Origin: Rubrivivax sp. | GTDB lineage: Bacteria > Pseudomonadota > Gammaproteobacteria > Burkholderiales > Burkholderiaceae_C | Assembly: GCA_027491255.1 (NCBI GenBank) | Contig: JAIXWM010000157.1 | Coordinates: 47,261-111,260, forward strand | DNA: 64,000 bases | Direction: 5' to 3' | Shown: positions 8,467-17,141 of the stretch, in pieces | How the letters are laid out: every line of letters begins with the position of its first letter | Numbering within the stretch: the first letter of the stretch is position 1 | The notes under the pieces: model-generated | What the model saw: the letters and a program-made list of their open reading frames with translations, nothing else | What the model was told of the DNA's origin: nothing | Database searches by the model: none | Translations under genes and position numbers: made by a program

Positions 8467-9528
8467 TCACTTCCAGATGTTGAACGGGGTCTGGATCCAC
8501 AGGCCCACCACCACCAGCCACACCAGCGTGACCGGGATGAAGATCTTCCAGCCCAGACGCATGATCTGGTCGTAGCGGAAGCGCGGGAAGGTCGCCCGCA
8601 CCCACAGGAACATCGTGACGACGACGAAGACCTTGATGCCGAGCCAGATCCAGCCGGGGATGAAGGACAGCGCCTCCACCGGCGGCAGCCAGCCGCCGAG
8701 GAACATCAGCACGCACAGCGTCGACACCAGGATCATGTTCGCGTACTCGGCCAGGAAGAACATCGCGAACGACATCCCCGAGTACTCGATCATGTGGCCG
8801 GCGACGATCTCGGATTCGCCCTCGACGACGTCGAAGGGGTGACGGTTGGTCTCCGCCAGCCCCGAGATGAAGTAGACGACGAACACCGGCAGCAGCGGCA
8901 GCCAGTTCCAGGACAGGAAGTTCAGGCCCATGTCGGCAAAGCTGCCCTTGCCCTGCGACATCACGATGTCGGTGATGTTCATGCTGGCCGAGACCATCAG
9001 CACGATGACGAGCGCGAAACCCATCGCGATCTCGTACGAGACCATCTGCGCCGACGCGCGCAGCGCGCCCAGGAAGGCGTACTTGGAGTTCGACGCCCAG
9101 CCGGCGATGATGACGCCGTAGACCTCGAGCGAGGTGATGGCCATCAGGAACAGCAGGCCGGCGTTGACATTGGCCAGCGCGACATCGGGGCCGAAGGGGA
9201 TGACCGCCCAGGCCGCCAGCGCCGGCATGATGGTCATGATGGGCCCGAGGAAGAACAGGCCCTTGTTGGCCGCGGTCGGGCGGATGATCTCCTTGAAGAT
9301 CAGCTTGACCGCGTCGGCGATCGGCGTCAGCAGACCCCAGGGGCCGACCCGGTTCGGGCCCGGGCGGATCTGGCTCCAGCCGATGGCCTTGCGTTCCCAC
9401 AGCGTCAGGTAGGCCACGCAGCCCAGCAGCGGCAGCAGGACGGCAACGATCTTGATCAGGCTCCAGACAACGAGCCACAGCGTTGGGCCCAGCAGCGCCG
9501 AGCCGGCGGCGTTCAGTTGGTCGATCAT
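8467..9528 (-). CDS. nuoH: NADH-quinone oxidoreductase subunit H
   Basis: A 353-residue membrane subunit that forms the quinone-binding chamber of complex I together with NuoB and NuoD. Conserved signatures include LWERKAIGWSQIRPGPNRVG and the acidic loop RHPFDVVEGESEIVAGHMIE near residue 220, which lines the quinone channel. The ATG at 9528 is preferred over longer in-frame starts because it opens the first membrane helix (MIDQLNAAGSALLGPTLWLV) and overlaps the nuoG stop by 4 bp (ATGA). The upstream extension runs through nuoG and lacks family similarity. Confidence 0.97.
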   Translation of the reverse strand: MIDQLNAAGSALLGPTLWLVVWSLIKIVAVLLPLLGCVAYLTLWERKAIGWSQIRPGPNRVGPWGLLTPIADAVKLIFKEIIRPTAANKGLFFLGPIMTIMPALAAWAVIPFGPDVALANVNAGLLFLMAITSLEVYGVIIAGWASNSKYAFLGALRASAQMVSYEIAMGFALVIVLMVSASMNITDIVMSQGKGSFADMGLNFLSWNWLPLLPVFVVYFISGLAETNRHPFDVVEGESEIVAGHMIEYSGMSFAMFFLAEYANMILVSTLCVLMFLGGWLPPVEALSFIPGWIWLGIKVFVVVTMFLWVRATFPRFRYDQIMRLGWKIFIPVTLVWLVVVGLWIQTPFNIWK

Positions 9529-11903
9529 GCGAGGGCTCCTGCGGGCGCAGGCGCGGGAACCGCAGCCGGAGCCGCCACGCGCTCGAGCTCGACGCGGCCG
9601 CTCATCGCACCGAGCGCGGCGGTGTCGGCGTGGCCGGCGGGCACGCGCGCGCAGCCCCAGGCCAGCGTGGGCTCCACACGCACCGGCAGCACCACGCTGC
9701 CTGCGCCCTGGCGCACGCGCACGCGGTCGCCCGGCTGCAGGCCCAGCTCGGCCCACAGCGCGGCGTTGACGCCCACCTGCGGCGGCCGCGCATCGGCCGT
9801 CTGCTGCAGCGCCGGGGCGCGGCGCACCAGCGCGTCGGTGGCGTAGATCGGCACCTCGGCCACGCGCTGAAGGCCGCTGCCGGCCGCGGCGGCGCCGGCC
9901 GACACCGGCACCGTGCTGGCGTTGCACAGCCGGGACGGGATCGTCGATTCGTCGCCGAGCGCCTCGGCGCGCACCTGTTCGGCGCTTTCGAAGTCGAAAC
10001 CCGGCAGGCCGAGCAGGTTGCCGAGCACGCGCAGCACCTTCCAGGCCGGACGCGCGTCGCCGCGCGGCTTGACCACGCCGTGGAAGCCCTGCACCCGGCC
10101 CTCGGAGTTGACGAAGGTGCCAGAGGTCTCGGTGAAGGGGGTGATCGGCAGCAGCACGTCGGCGCCTTCGACCGCCGCGTCGCGGAAGCTGGTGAAGGCC
10201 ACCGCCATCGAAGCCTGCTGCATCGCGGCATGCGCGGCCTGTGCGTCGGCCAGATCGAGCACGGGCTCGACGTTCAGCAGCAGCAGCGCGCGGCGCGGCT
10301 GCACCAGCATGCCGGCCACGTCCAGGCCGCCCGGACCGGGCAGCGCGCCGACCAGCTGCGCACCCACGCTGTTGGCCGCCTCGCCGAGGAAGCCGACCGA
10401 GGCGCCGGTGCGCTCGCCGATCCAGCCCGCCAGCGCCAGCAGTTCGGCCGCGCGCGGGTGCTGCGCCGCGGCATTGCCCAGCAGGACCGCCTTGCGCTCA
10501 CCCGACAGCAGCGTCGCCGCGGCAGCCTGTGCGGCCTCGGTGGCCTGGCCGGCGGCGGGCGCGGCCACGCCCTGCGCCTGCGCCACCGCGGCGGCGATGT
10601 CGGCCAGCGCCTGCACCCAGTCGGCCGGGGCGGCGGTGAGGCGCTGCGCCACCGGCATCAGCCAGTCGTCGTGCACCGCTTGCAGGCTGATCAGCTTGGC
10701 GCCGTGGCGCACCGCCTGGCGCAGGCGCTGCGCGAACAGCGGGTGGTCCTTGCGCAGGAAGGAGCCGACGACCAGCACGCGCTGCAGCGTCGACAGCGCG
10801 GCCACCGGAAGGCCGAGCCAGCGCGCCGAGCCGGCCGGCGCGCCGTCACGCCGGAAATCGGCGTGGCGCAGACGGTGGTCGACGTTCTGCGATCCGAGCC
10901 CGCGCGCCAGCTTGGCCAGCAGGTGCAGCTCCTCGACCGTGCTGTGCGGCGAGCCGAGCGCGCCCAGCGCCGCCGGACCGTGCTCGGCGACGATCTGCTT
11001 GAGTCCGTTGGCCACGTATTCCAGCGCGGTCGTCCAATCGGTGGCCACCCACTGTCCGCCCTGCTTGATCATCGGCTGGGTCAGGCGCTGCTCGCTGTTC
11101 AGGGCCTCGTAGCTGAAGCGGTCGCGGTCGGCGATCCAGCACTCGTTGACGGCCTCGTTCTCGAGCGGCACGACACGCATCACCTGCTGGGCCTTGACCT
11201 GCACGACCAGGTTCGCCCCGGTGGAATCGTGCGGGCTGACGCTCTTGCGGCGCGACAGCTCCCAGGTGCGGGCGCTGTAGCGGAAAGGCTTGCTCGTCAG
11301 CGCACCCACCGGGCAGACGTCGATCATGTTGCCCGACAGCTCGGAATCGATGCTGCGGCCAACGAAGGTGGTGATCTCGGAGTGCTCACCGCGCTGGGCC
11401 ATGCCCAGCTCCATCACGCCGGCGATCTCCTGGCCGAAGCGCACGCAGCGGGTGCAGTGGATGCAGCGGCTCATCTCCTCCATCGAGATCAGCGGGCCGA
11501 CGTTCTTGTGGAAGACGACGCGCTTTTCTTCCTGGTAGCGCGAGGCCGAGCCGCCGTAGCCCACCGCCAGGTCCTGCAGCTGGCACTCGCCGCCCTGGTC
11601 GCAGATCGGACAGTCCAGCGGGTGGTTGATGAGCAGGAACTCCATCACCGACTTCTGCGCCTTGACCGCCTTGTCGCTCTTGGTGCGCACGATCATGCCG
11701 TTGGTCACCGGCGTGGCGCAGGCTGGCATGGGCTTGGGAGCCTTCTCGACGTCGACCAGGCACATGCGGCAGTTGGCCGCGATGCTGAGCTTCTTGTGGT
11801 AGCAGAAGTGAGGGATGTAGGTGCCTGAGGCGTCGGCCGCATGCATGACCATGCTGCCCTCGGGCACGCTGACCTTCTTGCCGTCGAGTTCGATCTCAAC
11901 CAT
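9525..11903 (-). CDS. nuoG: NADH-quinone oxidoreductase subunit G
   Basis: The 792-residue largest peripheral subunit of complex I. The N-terminal [2Fe-2S] domain has Cys34, Cys45, Cys48 and Cys62. It is followed by the His-Cys3 [4Fe-4S] motif (HPLDCPICDQGGECQLQD) and a second [4Fe-4S] group (CIHCTRCVRFGQEIAG). The remainder is a molybdopterin-oxidoreductase-like domain without catalytic function. The protein is shorter than E. coli NuoG, as is usual in this lineage. It begins 18 bp after nuoF and overlaps nuoH by 4 bp. The A/P-rich last 25 residues are a low-complexity tail. Confidence 0.97.
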   Translation of the reverse strand: MVEIELDGKKVSVPEGSMVMHAADASGTYIPHFCYHKKLSIAANCRMCLVDVEKAPKPMPACATPVTNGMIVRTKSDKAVKAQKSVMEFLLINHPLDCPICDQGGECQLQDLAVGYGGSASRYQEEKRVVFHKNVGPLISMEEMSRCIHCTRCVRFGQEIAGVMELGMAQRGEHSEITTFVGRSIDSELSGNMIDVCPVGALTSKPFRYSARTWELSRRKSVSPHDSTGANLVVQVKAQQVMRVVPLENEAVNECWIADRDRFSYEALNSEQRLTQPMIKQGGQWVATDWTTALEYVANGLKQIVAEHGPAALGALGSPHSTVEELHLLAKLARGLGSQNVDHRLRHADFRRDGAPAGSARWLGLPVAALSTLQRVLVVGSFLRKDHPLFAQRLRQAVRHGAKLISLQAVHDDWLMPVAQRLTAAPADWVQALADIAAAVAQAQGVAAPAAGQATEAAQAAAATLLSGERKAVLLGNAAAQHPRAAELLALAGWIGERTGASVGFLGEAANSVGAQLVGALPGPGGLDVAGMLVQPRRALLLLNVEPVLDLADAQAAHAAMQQASMAVAFTSFRDAAVEGADVLLPITPFTETSGTFVNSEGRVQGFHGVVKPRGDARPAWKVLRVLGNLLGLPGFDFESAEQVRAEALGDESTIPSRLCNASTVPVSAGAAAAGSGLQRVAEVPIYATDALVRRAPALQQTADARPPQVGVNAALWAELGLQPGDRVRVRQGAGSVVLPVRVEPTLAWGCARVPAGHADTAALGAMSGRVELERVAAPAAVPAPAPAGALA

Positions 11904-11921
11904 CTGTCGTGTCCCGCTCGC

Positions 11922-13292
11922 TCAGGCCGTCGCGCCGACGAGGCAGCGCTTGTGCTCGACATGGTGCGCGAACTCGTCGCGGAAGTGCTTCAGCATGCCC
12001 TGCACCGGCATCGCCGCCGCGTCACCGAGCGCGCAGATCGTGCGGCCCTTGATGTTGTCGGCCACCGAATCCAGCAGCGCCAGGTCGTCAGGCCGGCCCT
12101 GGCCGTGCTCGATGCGGTGCACCATGCGCCACAGCCAGCCCGTGCCCTCGCGGCAGGGCGTGCACTGGCCGCAGCTCTCGTGCTGGTAGAAGTAGCTCAG
12201 ACGCAGCAGGCTGCGCACCATGCAACGCGTGTCGTCCATCACGATGACCGCCCCCGAGCCCAGCATCGAGCCGGCCTTGGCGATGGCGTCGTAGTCCATC
12301 GTGATGTCCATCATGATCTTCGCCGGCAGCACCGGCGCCGACGAGCCGCCCGGGATCACCGCCTTCAGCGCGCGCCCGCCGCGCACGCCGCCGGCGAGCT
12401 CGAGCAGCTTCGAGAACGGCGTGCCCAGCGGGATCTCGAAGTTGCCGGGGTTCTCGACGTCACCGACGATCGAGAAGATCTTGGTGCCGCCGTTGTTCGG
12501 CTTGCCGCATTCCAGGTAGGCCTGGCCGCCGTGGTTGATGATCCACGGCACCGCGGCAAAGGTCTCGGTGTTGTTGATCGTCGTGGGCTTGCCATACAGG
12601 CCGAAGCTGGCCGGGAACGGCGGCTTGAAGCGCGGCTGGCCCTTCTTGCCCTCGAGCGACTCGAGCAGCGCCGTCTCCTCGCCGCAGATGTAGGCGCCGA
12701 AGCCGTGGTGCGCGTGCAGTTGGAAGCTGTGGTTCGAGCCGAGGATGCGCTCGCCCAGGAAGCCGGCGGCGCGCGCCTCGTCGAGCGCCTGCTCGAAGCG
12801 CTCGTAGACCTCGAAGATCTCGCCGTGGATGTAGTTGTAGCCCACCGCGATGCCCATCGCGTAGGCAGCAATCGTCATGCCCTCGATGACGATGTGCGGG
12901 TTGTAGGCGAGGATGTCGCGGTCCTTGCAGGTGCCGGGCTCGCCCTCGTCGGAATTGCACACGAGGTACTTCGCGCCGGGGAACTGGCGCGGCATGAAGC
13001 TCCACTTCAGCCCGGTGGGGAAGCCTGCGCCACCGCGGCCGCGCAGCGCCGAGAGCTTGACCTCGGCAATCACCTGCTCGGGCGTCATGCCCGGGCCGCC
13101 GTCGGCACCCAGGATCTTCTTCAGCGCCGAGTAGCCGCCGCGCGCCACGTAGTCCTGCAGGCGCCAGTTGCTCCCGTTCAGGCCGGCGTAGATCTGCGGA
13201 TTGATGTGGCGTTCGTGGAAGCAGGTCTCCTGCCCGGTGGCCTGGAAGCGGGCGAGCTGGTCCAGCAGCAGCGGGTCGACTCGTGCGTTCAT
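11922..13292 (-). CDS. nuoF: NADH-quinone oxidoreductase subunit F (NADH/FMN binding)
   Basis: A 456-residue electron-input subunit of complex I. The glycine-rich NADH-binding motif RGRGGAGFPTGLKW lies at about residues 84-97, CNSDEGEPGTCKDR belongs to the FMN-binding region, and ESCGQCTPCREG near residue 350 supplies three cysteines of cluster N3. The ATG at 13292 overlaps the nuoE stop by 4 bp; the longer upstream frame simply reads through nuoE and was rejected. Length and motif spacing are normal. Confidence 0.97.
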   Translation of the reverse strand: MNARVDPLLLDQLARFQATGQETCFHERHINPQIYAGLNGSNWRLQDYVARGGYSALKKILGADGGPGMTPEQVIAEVKLSALRGRGGAGFPTGLKWSFMPRQFPGAKYLVCNSDEGEPGTCKDRDILAYNPHIVIEGMTIAAYAMGIAVGYNYIHGEIFEVYERFEQALDEARAAGFLGERILGSNHSFQLHAHHGFGAYICGEETALLESLEGKKGQPRFKPPFPASFGLYGKPTTINNTETFAAVPWIINHGGQAYLECGKPNNGGTKIFSIVGDVENPGNFEIPLGTPFSKLLELAGGVRGGRALKAVIPGGSSAPVLPAKIMMDITMDYDAIAKAGSMLGSGAVIVMDDTRCMVRSLLRLSYFYQHESCGQCTPCREGTGWLWRMVHRIEHGQGRPDDLALLDSVADNIKGRTICALGDAAAMPVQGMLKHFRDEFAHHVEHKRCLVGATA

Positions 13293-13777
13293 CGCAGCCC
13301 CTTCAAGGTCTCGACCAGGTCGTCCAGGCGCTCGTCGCTCATGAAGCTGAGCATCTTGCGGTCGTTCACCAGCATCACCGGCGCGTCGGCACAGGCGCCC
13401 AGGCATTCGCTGGGCTGCACGGTGAAGGCGCCGTCGGCGGTGGTGCCGTAGGGCTCGACGCCGAGCTGGTGGCACAGGTGGTCGAGCGCCTTCTGGCCGC
13501 CGCGCAGTTGGCACGGCAGGTTGGTGCAGACGTTGAGCTTGTAGCTGCCCACCGGCTGCTGGTTGTACATGTTGTAGAAGGTCGTGACCTCGTGCACGGC
13601 GATCGGCGCCATGCCCAGGTAGTCGGCCACGGCCTCCTCGGCCTCGGGCGAGACCCAGCCCTGCTCCTGCTGCACGATGGACAGGCAGGCCATCACGGCC
13701 GACTGCTTCTGGTCGGCGGGGTACTTGGCGACTTCGCGGTCGAAGCGCGCGCGCGTGGCGTCGGACAGTTGCATCAT
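13289..13777 (-). CDS. nuoE: NADH-quinone oxidoreductase subunit E
   Basis: A 162-residue thioredoxin-fold subunit holding the [2Fe-2S] cluster N1a. The ligand pattern is intact: CTNLPC at about residues 85-90 and ECLGAC at about 126-131. The gene starts with two consecutive ATG codons (MM); the first, at 13777, overlaps the nuoD stop by 4 bp, and the second at 13774 is equally possible. It is coupled at both ends, to nuoD and nuoF, in the canonical order. Confidence 0.96.
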   Translation of the reverse strand: MMQLSDATRARFDREVAKYPADQKQSAVMACLSIVQQEQGWVSPEAEEAVADYLGMAPIAVHEVTTFYNMYNQQPVGSYKLNVCTNLPCQLRGGQKALDHLCHQLGVEPYGTTADGAFTVQPSECLGACADAPVMLVNDRKMLSFMSDERLDDLVETLKGLR

Positions 13778-15027
13778 CGATCGATCTCGCCGAACACGAT
13801 GTCCATCGTGCCGATCACGGCCACCGCGTCGGCGATCATGTGGCCGCGGCTCATCTCGTCGAGTGCCGCGAGGTGGGCAAAGCCCGGCGGGCGGATCTTC
13901 AGCCGATAGGGCTTGTTGGCGCCGTCGCTGACGATGTAGATGCCGAACTCGCCCTTCGGGTGCTCGACCGCGGCGTAGGCCTCGCCCTCGGGCACGTGGA
14001 AGCCTTCGGTGAAGAGCTTGAAGTGGTGGATCAGCTCCTCCATGCTCGACTTCATCTCCACCCGCGACGGCGGGGCCACCTTGTGGTTGTCGGTGATCAC
14101 CGGTCCCGGGTTGGCGCGCAGCCAGTCCACGCACTGCTGCACGATGCGGTTGGACTGGCGCATCTCCTCGATGCGCACCAGGTAGCGGTCGTAGGTGTCG
14201 CCGTTGACGCCCACCGGCACGTCGAAGTCCATGCGGTCGTAGACGTCGTAGGGCTGCTTCTTGCGCAGGTCCCAGGCGATGCCCGAGCCGCGCAGCATCG
14301 CGCCGCTGAAGCCCAGATTCAGCGCGCGTTCGGGCGAGACCACGCCGATGCCCACGGTGCGCTGTTTCCAGATGCGGTTGTCGGTCAGCAGGGTCTCGTA
14401 GTCGTCGACGTTCTTCGGGAAGCGACGGCAGAAGTCCTCGATGAAGTCCAGCAGCGAGCCCCGGCGGTTCTCGTTCAGGGCCTTGATCGCGCGCTCGTTG
14501 CGGATGCGGCTGGCCTTGTACTGGGGCATCGACTCCGGCAGGTCGCGGTAGACGCCGCCCGGGCGGAAGTAGGCCGCGTGCATGCGCGCGCCCGAGACCG
14601 CCTCGTACATGTCGAAGATGTCTTCGCGCTCACGGAAGCAGTAGATGAGGATGTTCATCGCCCCGCAGTCCATGCCGTGGCAGCCCAGCCACAGCAGGTG
14701 GTTCAGGATGCGGGTGAGCTCGGCGAACATCACGCGGATGTACTGCGCGCGCTCGGGCACCTCCACGCCGAGCAGCTTCTCGATCGCCAGGCAGTAGGCG
14801 TGCTCGTTGGCCATCATCGACACGTAGTCGAGACGGTCCATGTAGGGCAGCGACTGGATGTAGGTCTTGCTCTCGGCCAGTTTCTCGGTGGCGCGGTGCA
14901 GCAGCCCGATATGCGGATCGGCGCGCTGGATCACCTCGCCGTCGAGCTCGAGCACCAGGCGCAGCACACCATGCGCCGCCGGATGCTGCGGCCCAAAGTT
15001 CAGCGTGTAGTTCTTGATCTCAGCCAC
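13774..15027 (-). CDS. nuoD: NADH-quinone oxidoreductase subunit D (49-kDa-type)
   Basis: A 417-residue subunit that forms the quinone-binding site of complex I with NuoB and descends from NiFe-hydrogenase large subunits. It has LNFGPQHPAAHGVLRLVLEL at the N-terminus, with the quinone-site His, and a conserved GAMNI/GSG core. The start is GTG at 15027, with a Shine-Dalgarno AAGGGAG eight bases upstream. The N-terminus VAEIKNYTLNFG matches the usual MAEIKNYTLNFGPQHP. The region upstream is unusual: an 83-bp exact direct repeat re-creates this start signal and the first twelve codons, and a diverged third copy follows (see the repeat entries). Confidence 0.97.
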   Translation of the reverse strand: MAEIKNYTLNFGPQHPAAHGVLRLVLELDGEVIQRADPHIGLLHRATEKLAESKTYIQSLPYMDRLDYVSMMANEHAYCLAIEKLLGVEVPERAQYIRVMFAELTRILNHLLWLGCHGMDCGAMNILIYCFREREDIFDMYEAVSGARMHAAYFRPGGVYRDLPESMPQYKASRIRNERAIKALNENRRGSLLDFIEDFCRRFPKNVDDYETLLTDNRIWKQRTVGIGVVSPERALNLGFSGAMLRGSGIAWDLRKKQPYDVYDRMDFDVPVGVNGDTYDRYLVRIEEMRQSNRIVQQCVDWLRANPGPVITDNHKVAPPSRVEMKSSMEELIHHFKLFTEGFHVPEGEAYAAVEHPKGEFGIYIVSDGANKPYRLKIRPPGFAHLAALDEMSRGHMIADAVAVIGTMDIVFGEIDR

Positions 15028-15075
15028 CGCAGACTCCCTTGCGAGCCTCTGGGTCGCGCTGAACTTCGGTGAAGG
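14993..15075 (-). repeat. 83-bp direct repeat, copy inside nuoD start
   Basis: Bases 14993-15075 are identical to 15123-15205, an offset of exactly 130 bp. This copy holds the real nuoD GTG at 15027, its Shine-Dalgarno and its first codons (VAEIKNYTLNFG). Confidence 0.95.
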
Positions 15076-15157
15076 CTGACTTCGCTTCAGCGAAGTCAAG
15101 GCCGCGCAGCGGCCGGCCGGAGCCAAAGTTCAGCGTGTAGTTCTTGATCTCAGCCAC
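15020..15157 (-). other. Short decoy reading frame repeating the NuoD N-terminus
   Basis: This 45-codon frame starts at the duplicated GTG (15157) and reads VAEIKNYTLNFG, the NuoD start, then SGRPLRGLDFAEAKSAFTEV and on to KGVCGG and a TGA at 15020-15022. It ends inside the true nuoD start region, with the nuoD GTG at 15025-15027 lying just before the stop in another frame, so translation could re-initiate there. Its ribosome-binding site is identical to that of nuoD. Whether it is translated is unknown; it arises from the repeat and is not a conserved protein. Confidence 0.45.
15077..15098 (-). other. Perfect hairpin between the two nuoD start repeats
   Basis: Bases 15077-15085 (TGACTTCGC) are the exact reverse complement of 15090-15098, with a 4-base loop. 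It lies in the 47-bp spacer between the repeat copies, next to the GC-rich palindromic stretch ggccgcgcagcggccggcc. There is no T-run, so it is not a typical terminator. It resembles a small palindromic repeat element. Confidence 0.6.
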
Positions 15158-15205
15158 CGCAGACTCCCTTGCGAGCCTCTGGGTCGCGCTGAACTTCGGT
15201 GAAGG
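15123..15205 (-). repeat. 83-bp direct repeat, upstream copy
   Basis: This is identical to 14993-15075. It contains a second copy of the nuoD ribosome-binding site and GTG (at 15157), followed by the same first twelve codons. After them the frame leaves NuoD similarity and runs into the spacer hairpin. Confidence 0.95.
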
Positions 15206-15242
15206 AGCCCAAGTTCAGGGCGCAGTTCTTGATCTCGGCCAT
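15150..15242 (-). other. Short decoy reading frame, diverged third copy of the NuoD start
   Basis: This 30-codon frame begins at an ATG at 15242, 17 bp after the nuoC stop, and reads MAEIKNCALNLGS, then FTEVQRDPEARKGVCGG and a TGA at 15150. The first twelve residues match the NuoD start with four changes. It keeps the normal ATG and sits where nuoD normally begins after nuoC, so it may mark the ancestral nuoD start, and the downstream GTG copies would be later duplications. Its stop overlaps the second copy of the GTG. Confidence 0.45.
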
Positions 15243-15258
15243 GTCGGGATGGGGCTGG

Positions 15259-15858
15259 TCAGTGCAGGCCGCCGTAACGGTCTTCGCGCACGACGCGCGG
15301 CGTGATCTCGCGCGGCTCGATCGTCACCGGCTGGTAGATCACGCGCCCGGCCTCGGGGTCGTAGCGCATCTCGACGTGGCCCGTGACGGGGAAGTCCTTG
15401 CGCATCGGGTGGCCGATGAAGCCGTAGTCGGTGAGGATTCGGCGCAGGTCTTCGTGGCCTTCGAAGACGATGCCGAAGAAGTCGAAGGCCTCGCGTTCGA
15501 ACCAGTTGGCCGAGTTCCACACCGGGGTCACCGATGCGAGCGCAGGCATGTCGTCGTCCGGCGCGAAGACCTTCAAGCGCAGACGCCAGTTGTGCGTGAC
15601 GCTCAGGAGGTGTGAGACGACGCAGAACCGAGGGCCGTCCCAGGGCGCATTGCGGTAATCGCTGTAGTCCACGCCGCACAGGTCGATCAGTTGCTCGAAG
15701 CGCAGGGTAGGGTCGTCGCGCAGCAGCAGCGCCACGCGCGCGTAGTCGGCAGCGCCGACGACGAGCGTCAGCTCGCCGCGCTCGAGCCGGCACTCGCGCA
15801 CGGTGTCGCCGAGCGTGGTCTGCAGCGCAGCCTGCAGGATGTCGAGTCGGGTGCTCAT
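15259..15858 (-). CDS. nuoC: NADH-quinone oxidoreductase subunit C (30-kDa-type)
   Basis: A 199-residue peripheral arm subunit of complex I. The family signature ANWFEREAFDFFGIVFEGHE, continuing DLRRIL, is complete, as is the following DYGFIGHPMRKDFP. It is a separate nuoC, not the nuoCD fusion of enterobacteria. The ATG at 15858 (MSTRLDILQAAL) is chosen; the open frame extends further upstream into nuoB without similarity. It follows nuoB by 19 bp. The nuoD start duplication lies immediately downstream of its stop. Confidence 0.96.
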   Translation of the reverse strand: MSTRLDILQAALQTTLGDTVRECRLERGELTLVVGAADYARVALLLRDDPTLRFEQLIDLCGVDYSDYRNAPWDGPRFCVVSHLLSVTHNWRLRLKVFAPDDDMPALASVTPVWNSANWFEREAFDFFGIVFEGHEDLRRILTDYGFIGHPMRKDFPVTGHVEMRYDPEAGRVIYQPVTIEPREITPRVVREDRYGGLH

Positions 15859-15877
15859 GCGGGGGTCGCTCCGGGGC

Positions 15878-16354
<477 letters not shown>

Positions 16355-16369
16355 GCGCTTGCCCTCGCC

Positions 16370-16729
16370 TCACTCCCAGTCGAGAGCGCCCTTTTTCCAC
16401 TCGTAGACGAAGCCGACCACCAGAATCCCGAGAAACACCATCATGGCCCAGAAGCCCGCGGCGCCGATGTCGTGCAGCGCGACAGCCCAGGGGAACAAGA
16501 AGGCGATCTCGAGGTCGAAGAGGATGAACAGGATGGCCACAAGGTAGTAGCGCACGTCGAACTTCATGCGCGCGTCCTCGAAGGCCTCGAAACCGCATTC
16601 GTAGGGGCTGTTCTTGGCCGCATCCGGACGGTTGGGCCCGAGGAGGAACCCCAGGACCTGCGGCGCGACACCGACAGCCACGCCCACCAGAATGAAGAGG
16701 ATGACCGGAAGATACTCTTGCAGGTTCAT
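16370..16729 (-). CDS. nuoA: NADH-quinone oxidoreductase subunit A
   Basis: A 119-residue three-helix membrane subunit and the first gene of the nuo operon. The conserved loop YECGFEAFEDARMKFDVRYY lies between helices 1 and 2, and LFILFDLEIAFLFPWAVAL carries the membrane acidic residues. The start ATG at 16729 sits five bases from an inverted repeat (16735-16780), and its Shine-Dalgarno is weak (GATGAG), so access to the start may depend on mRNA folding. Confidence 0.97.
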   Translation of the reverse strand: MNLQEYLPVILFILVGVAVGVAPQVLGFLLGPNRPDAAKNSPYECGFEAFEDARMKFDVRYYLVAILFILFDLEIAFLFPWAVALHDIGAAGFWAMMVFLGILVVGFVYEWKKGALDWE

Positions 16730-16734
16730 CTCAT

Positions 16735-16780
16735 CGACCGTTCATGCAGCGCCTGATGTGCCGGACATGGCGAACGGTCG
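16735..16780 (-). promoter_or_regulatory. Inverted repeat in the nuo operon leader
   Basis: CGACCGTTC (16735-16743) and its exact reverse complement GAACGGTCG (16772-16780) are separated by 28 bp, ending five bases before the nuoA ATG. It could be a hairpin in the leader or a dyad for a regulator. There is no T-run. The rest of the 170-bp gap between tRNA-Leu and nuoA shows no convincing promoter by eye, so the nuo operon may be read through from secG and the tRNA. Confidence 0.4.
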
Positions 16781-16899
16781 CATCTGCACGCACGCAGCAC
16801 CTTCGCCGCAGCGGCTTGCGATCTCCCTCCCCGCCCTACTGTGCAGGGGCCACGCTTCGGGACCGGAACGCCCCCCGAGCGCGATCGTTCGTTGATTCT

Positions 16900-16984
16900 T
16901 GGTGCCGACGGCGAGACTCGAACTCGCACAGCTTTCGCCACTACCCCCTCAAGATAGCGTGTCTACCAATTTCACCACGTCGGC
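16900..16984 (-). tRNA. tRNA-Leu (anticodon GAG)
   Basis: On the minus strand the sequence folds into a class II tRNA. The acceptor stem is GCCGACG/CGTCGGC, the anticodon stem CTATC/GGTAG encloses the loop TTGAGGG with anticodon GAG, there is a long variable arm (TGGCGAAAGCTGT), and the T arm is GCGAG-TTCGAGT-CTCGC. Discriminator A and an encoded CCA follow. It lies between secG and nuoA, its usual site in Burkholderiales. A TAGAAT box on the minus strand at 17063-17068, with no good -35, may be its promoter. Confidence 0.95.
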
Positions 16985-17141
16985 GTGATGGAAAGCGGCA
17001 TCGCTTTCCTCGCTGTTCATGCGCCGCGAGTTGTGTCTTCGCACATCTGCGCAGCGCCCATGATTCTATCTGGAAAACCCCTGCTCTCGACGTACAAAAA
17101 GACAGGCGTGCCCTAGATATCGCGCTTCGCGAGGCTCCCCC

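Noticed and set aside
11922..13514. NuoF with a 74-residue N-terminal extension
   Set aside because: The extension translates the nuoE region in another frame; the ATG at 13292 matches the family start and the 4-bp overlap.
15020..15157. A conserved small protein upstream of nuoD
   Set aside because: The frame is made of the duplicated nuoD start plus spacer sequence and shows no independent similarity; it is kept only as a decoy frame.
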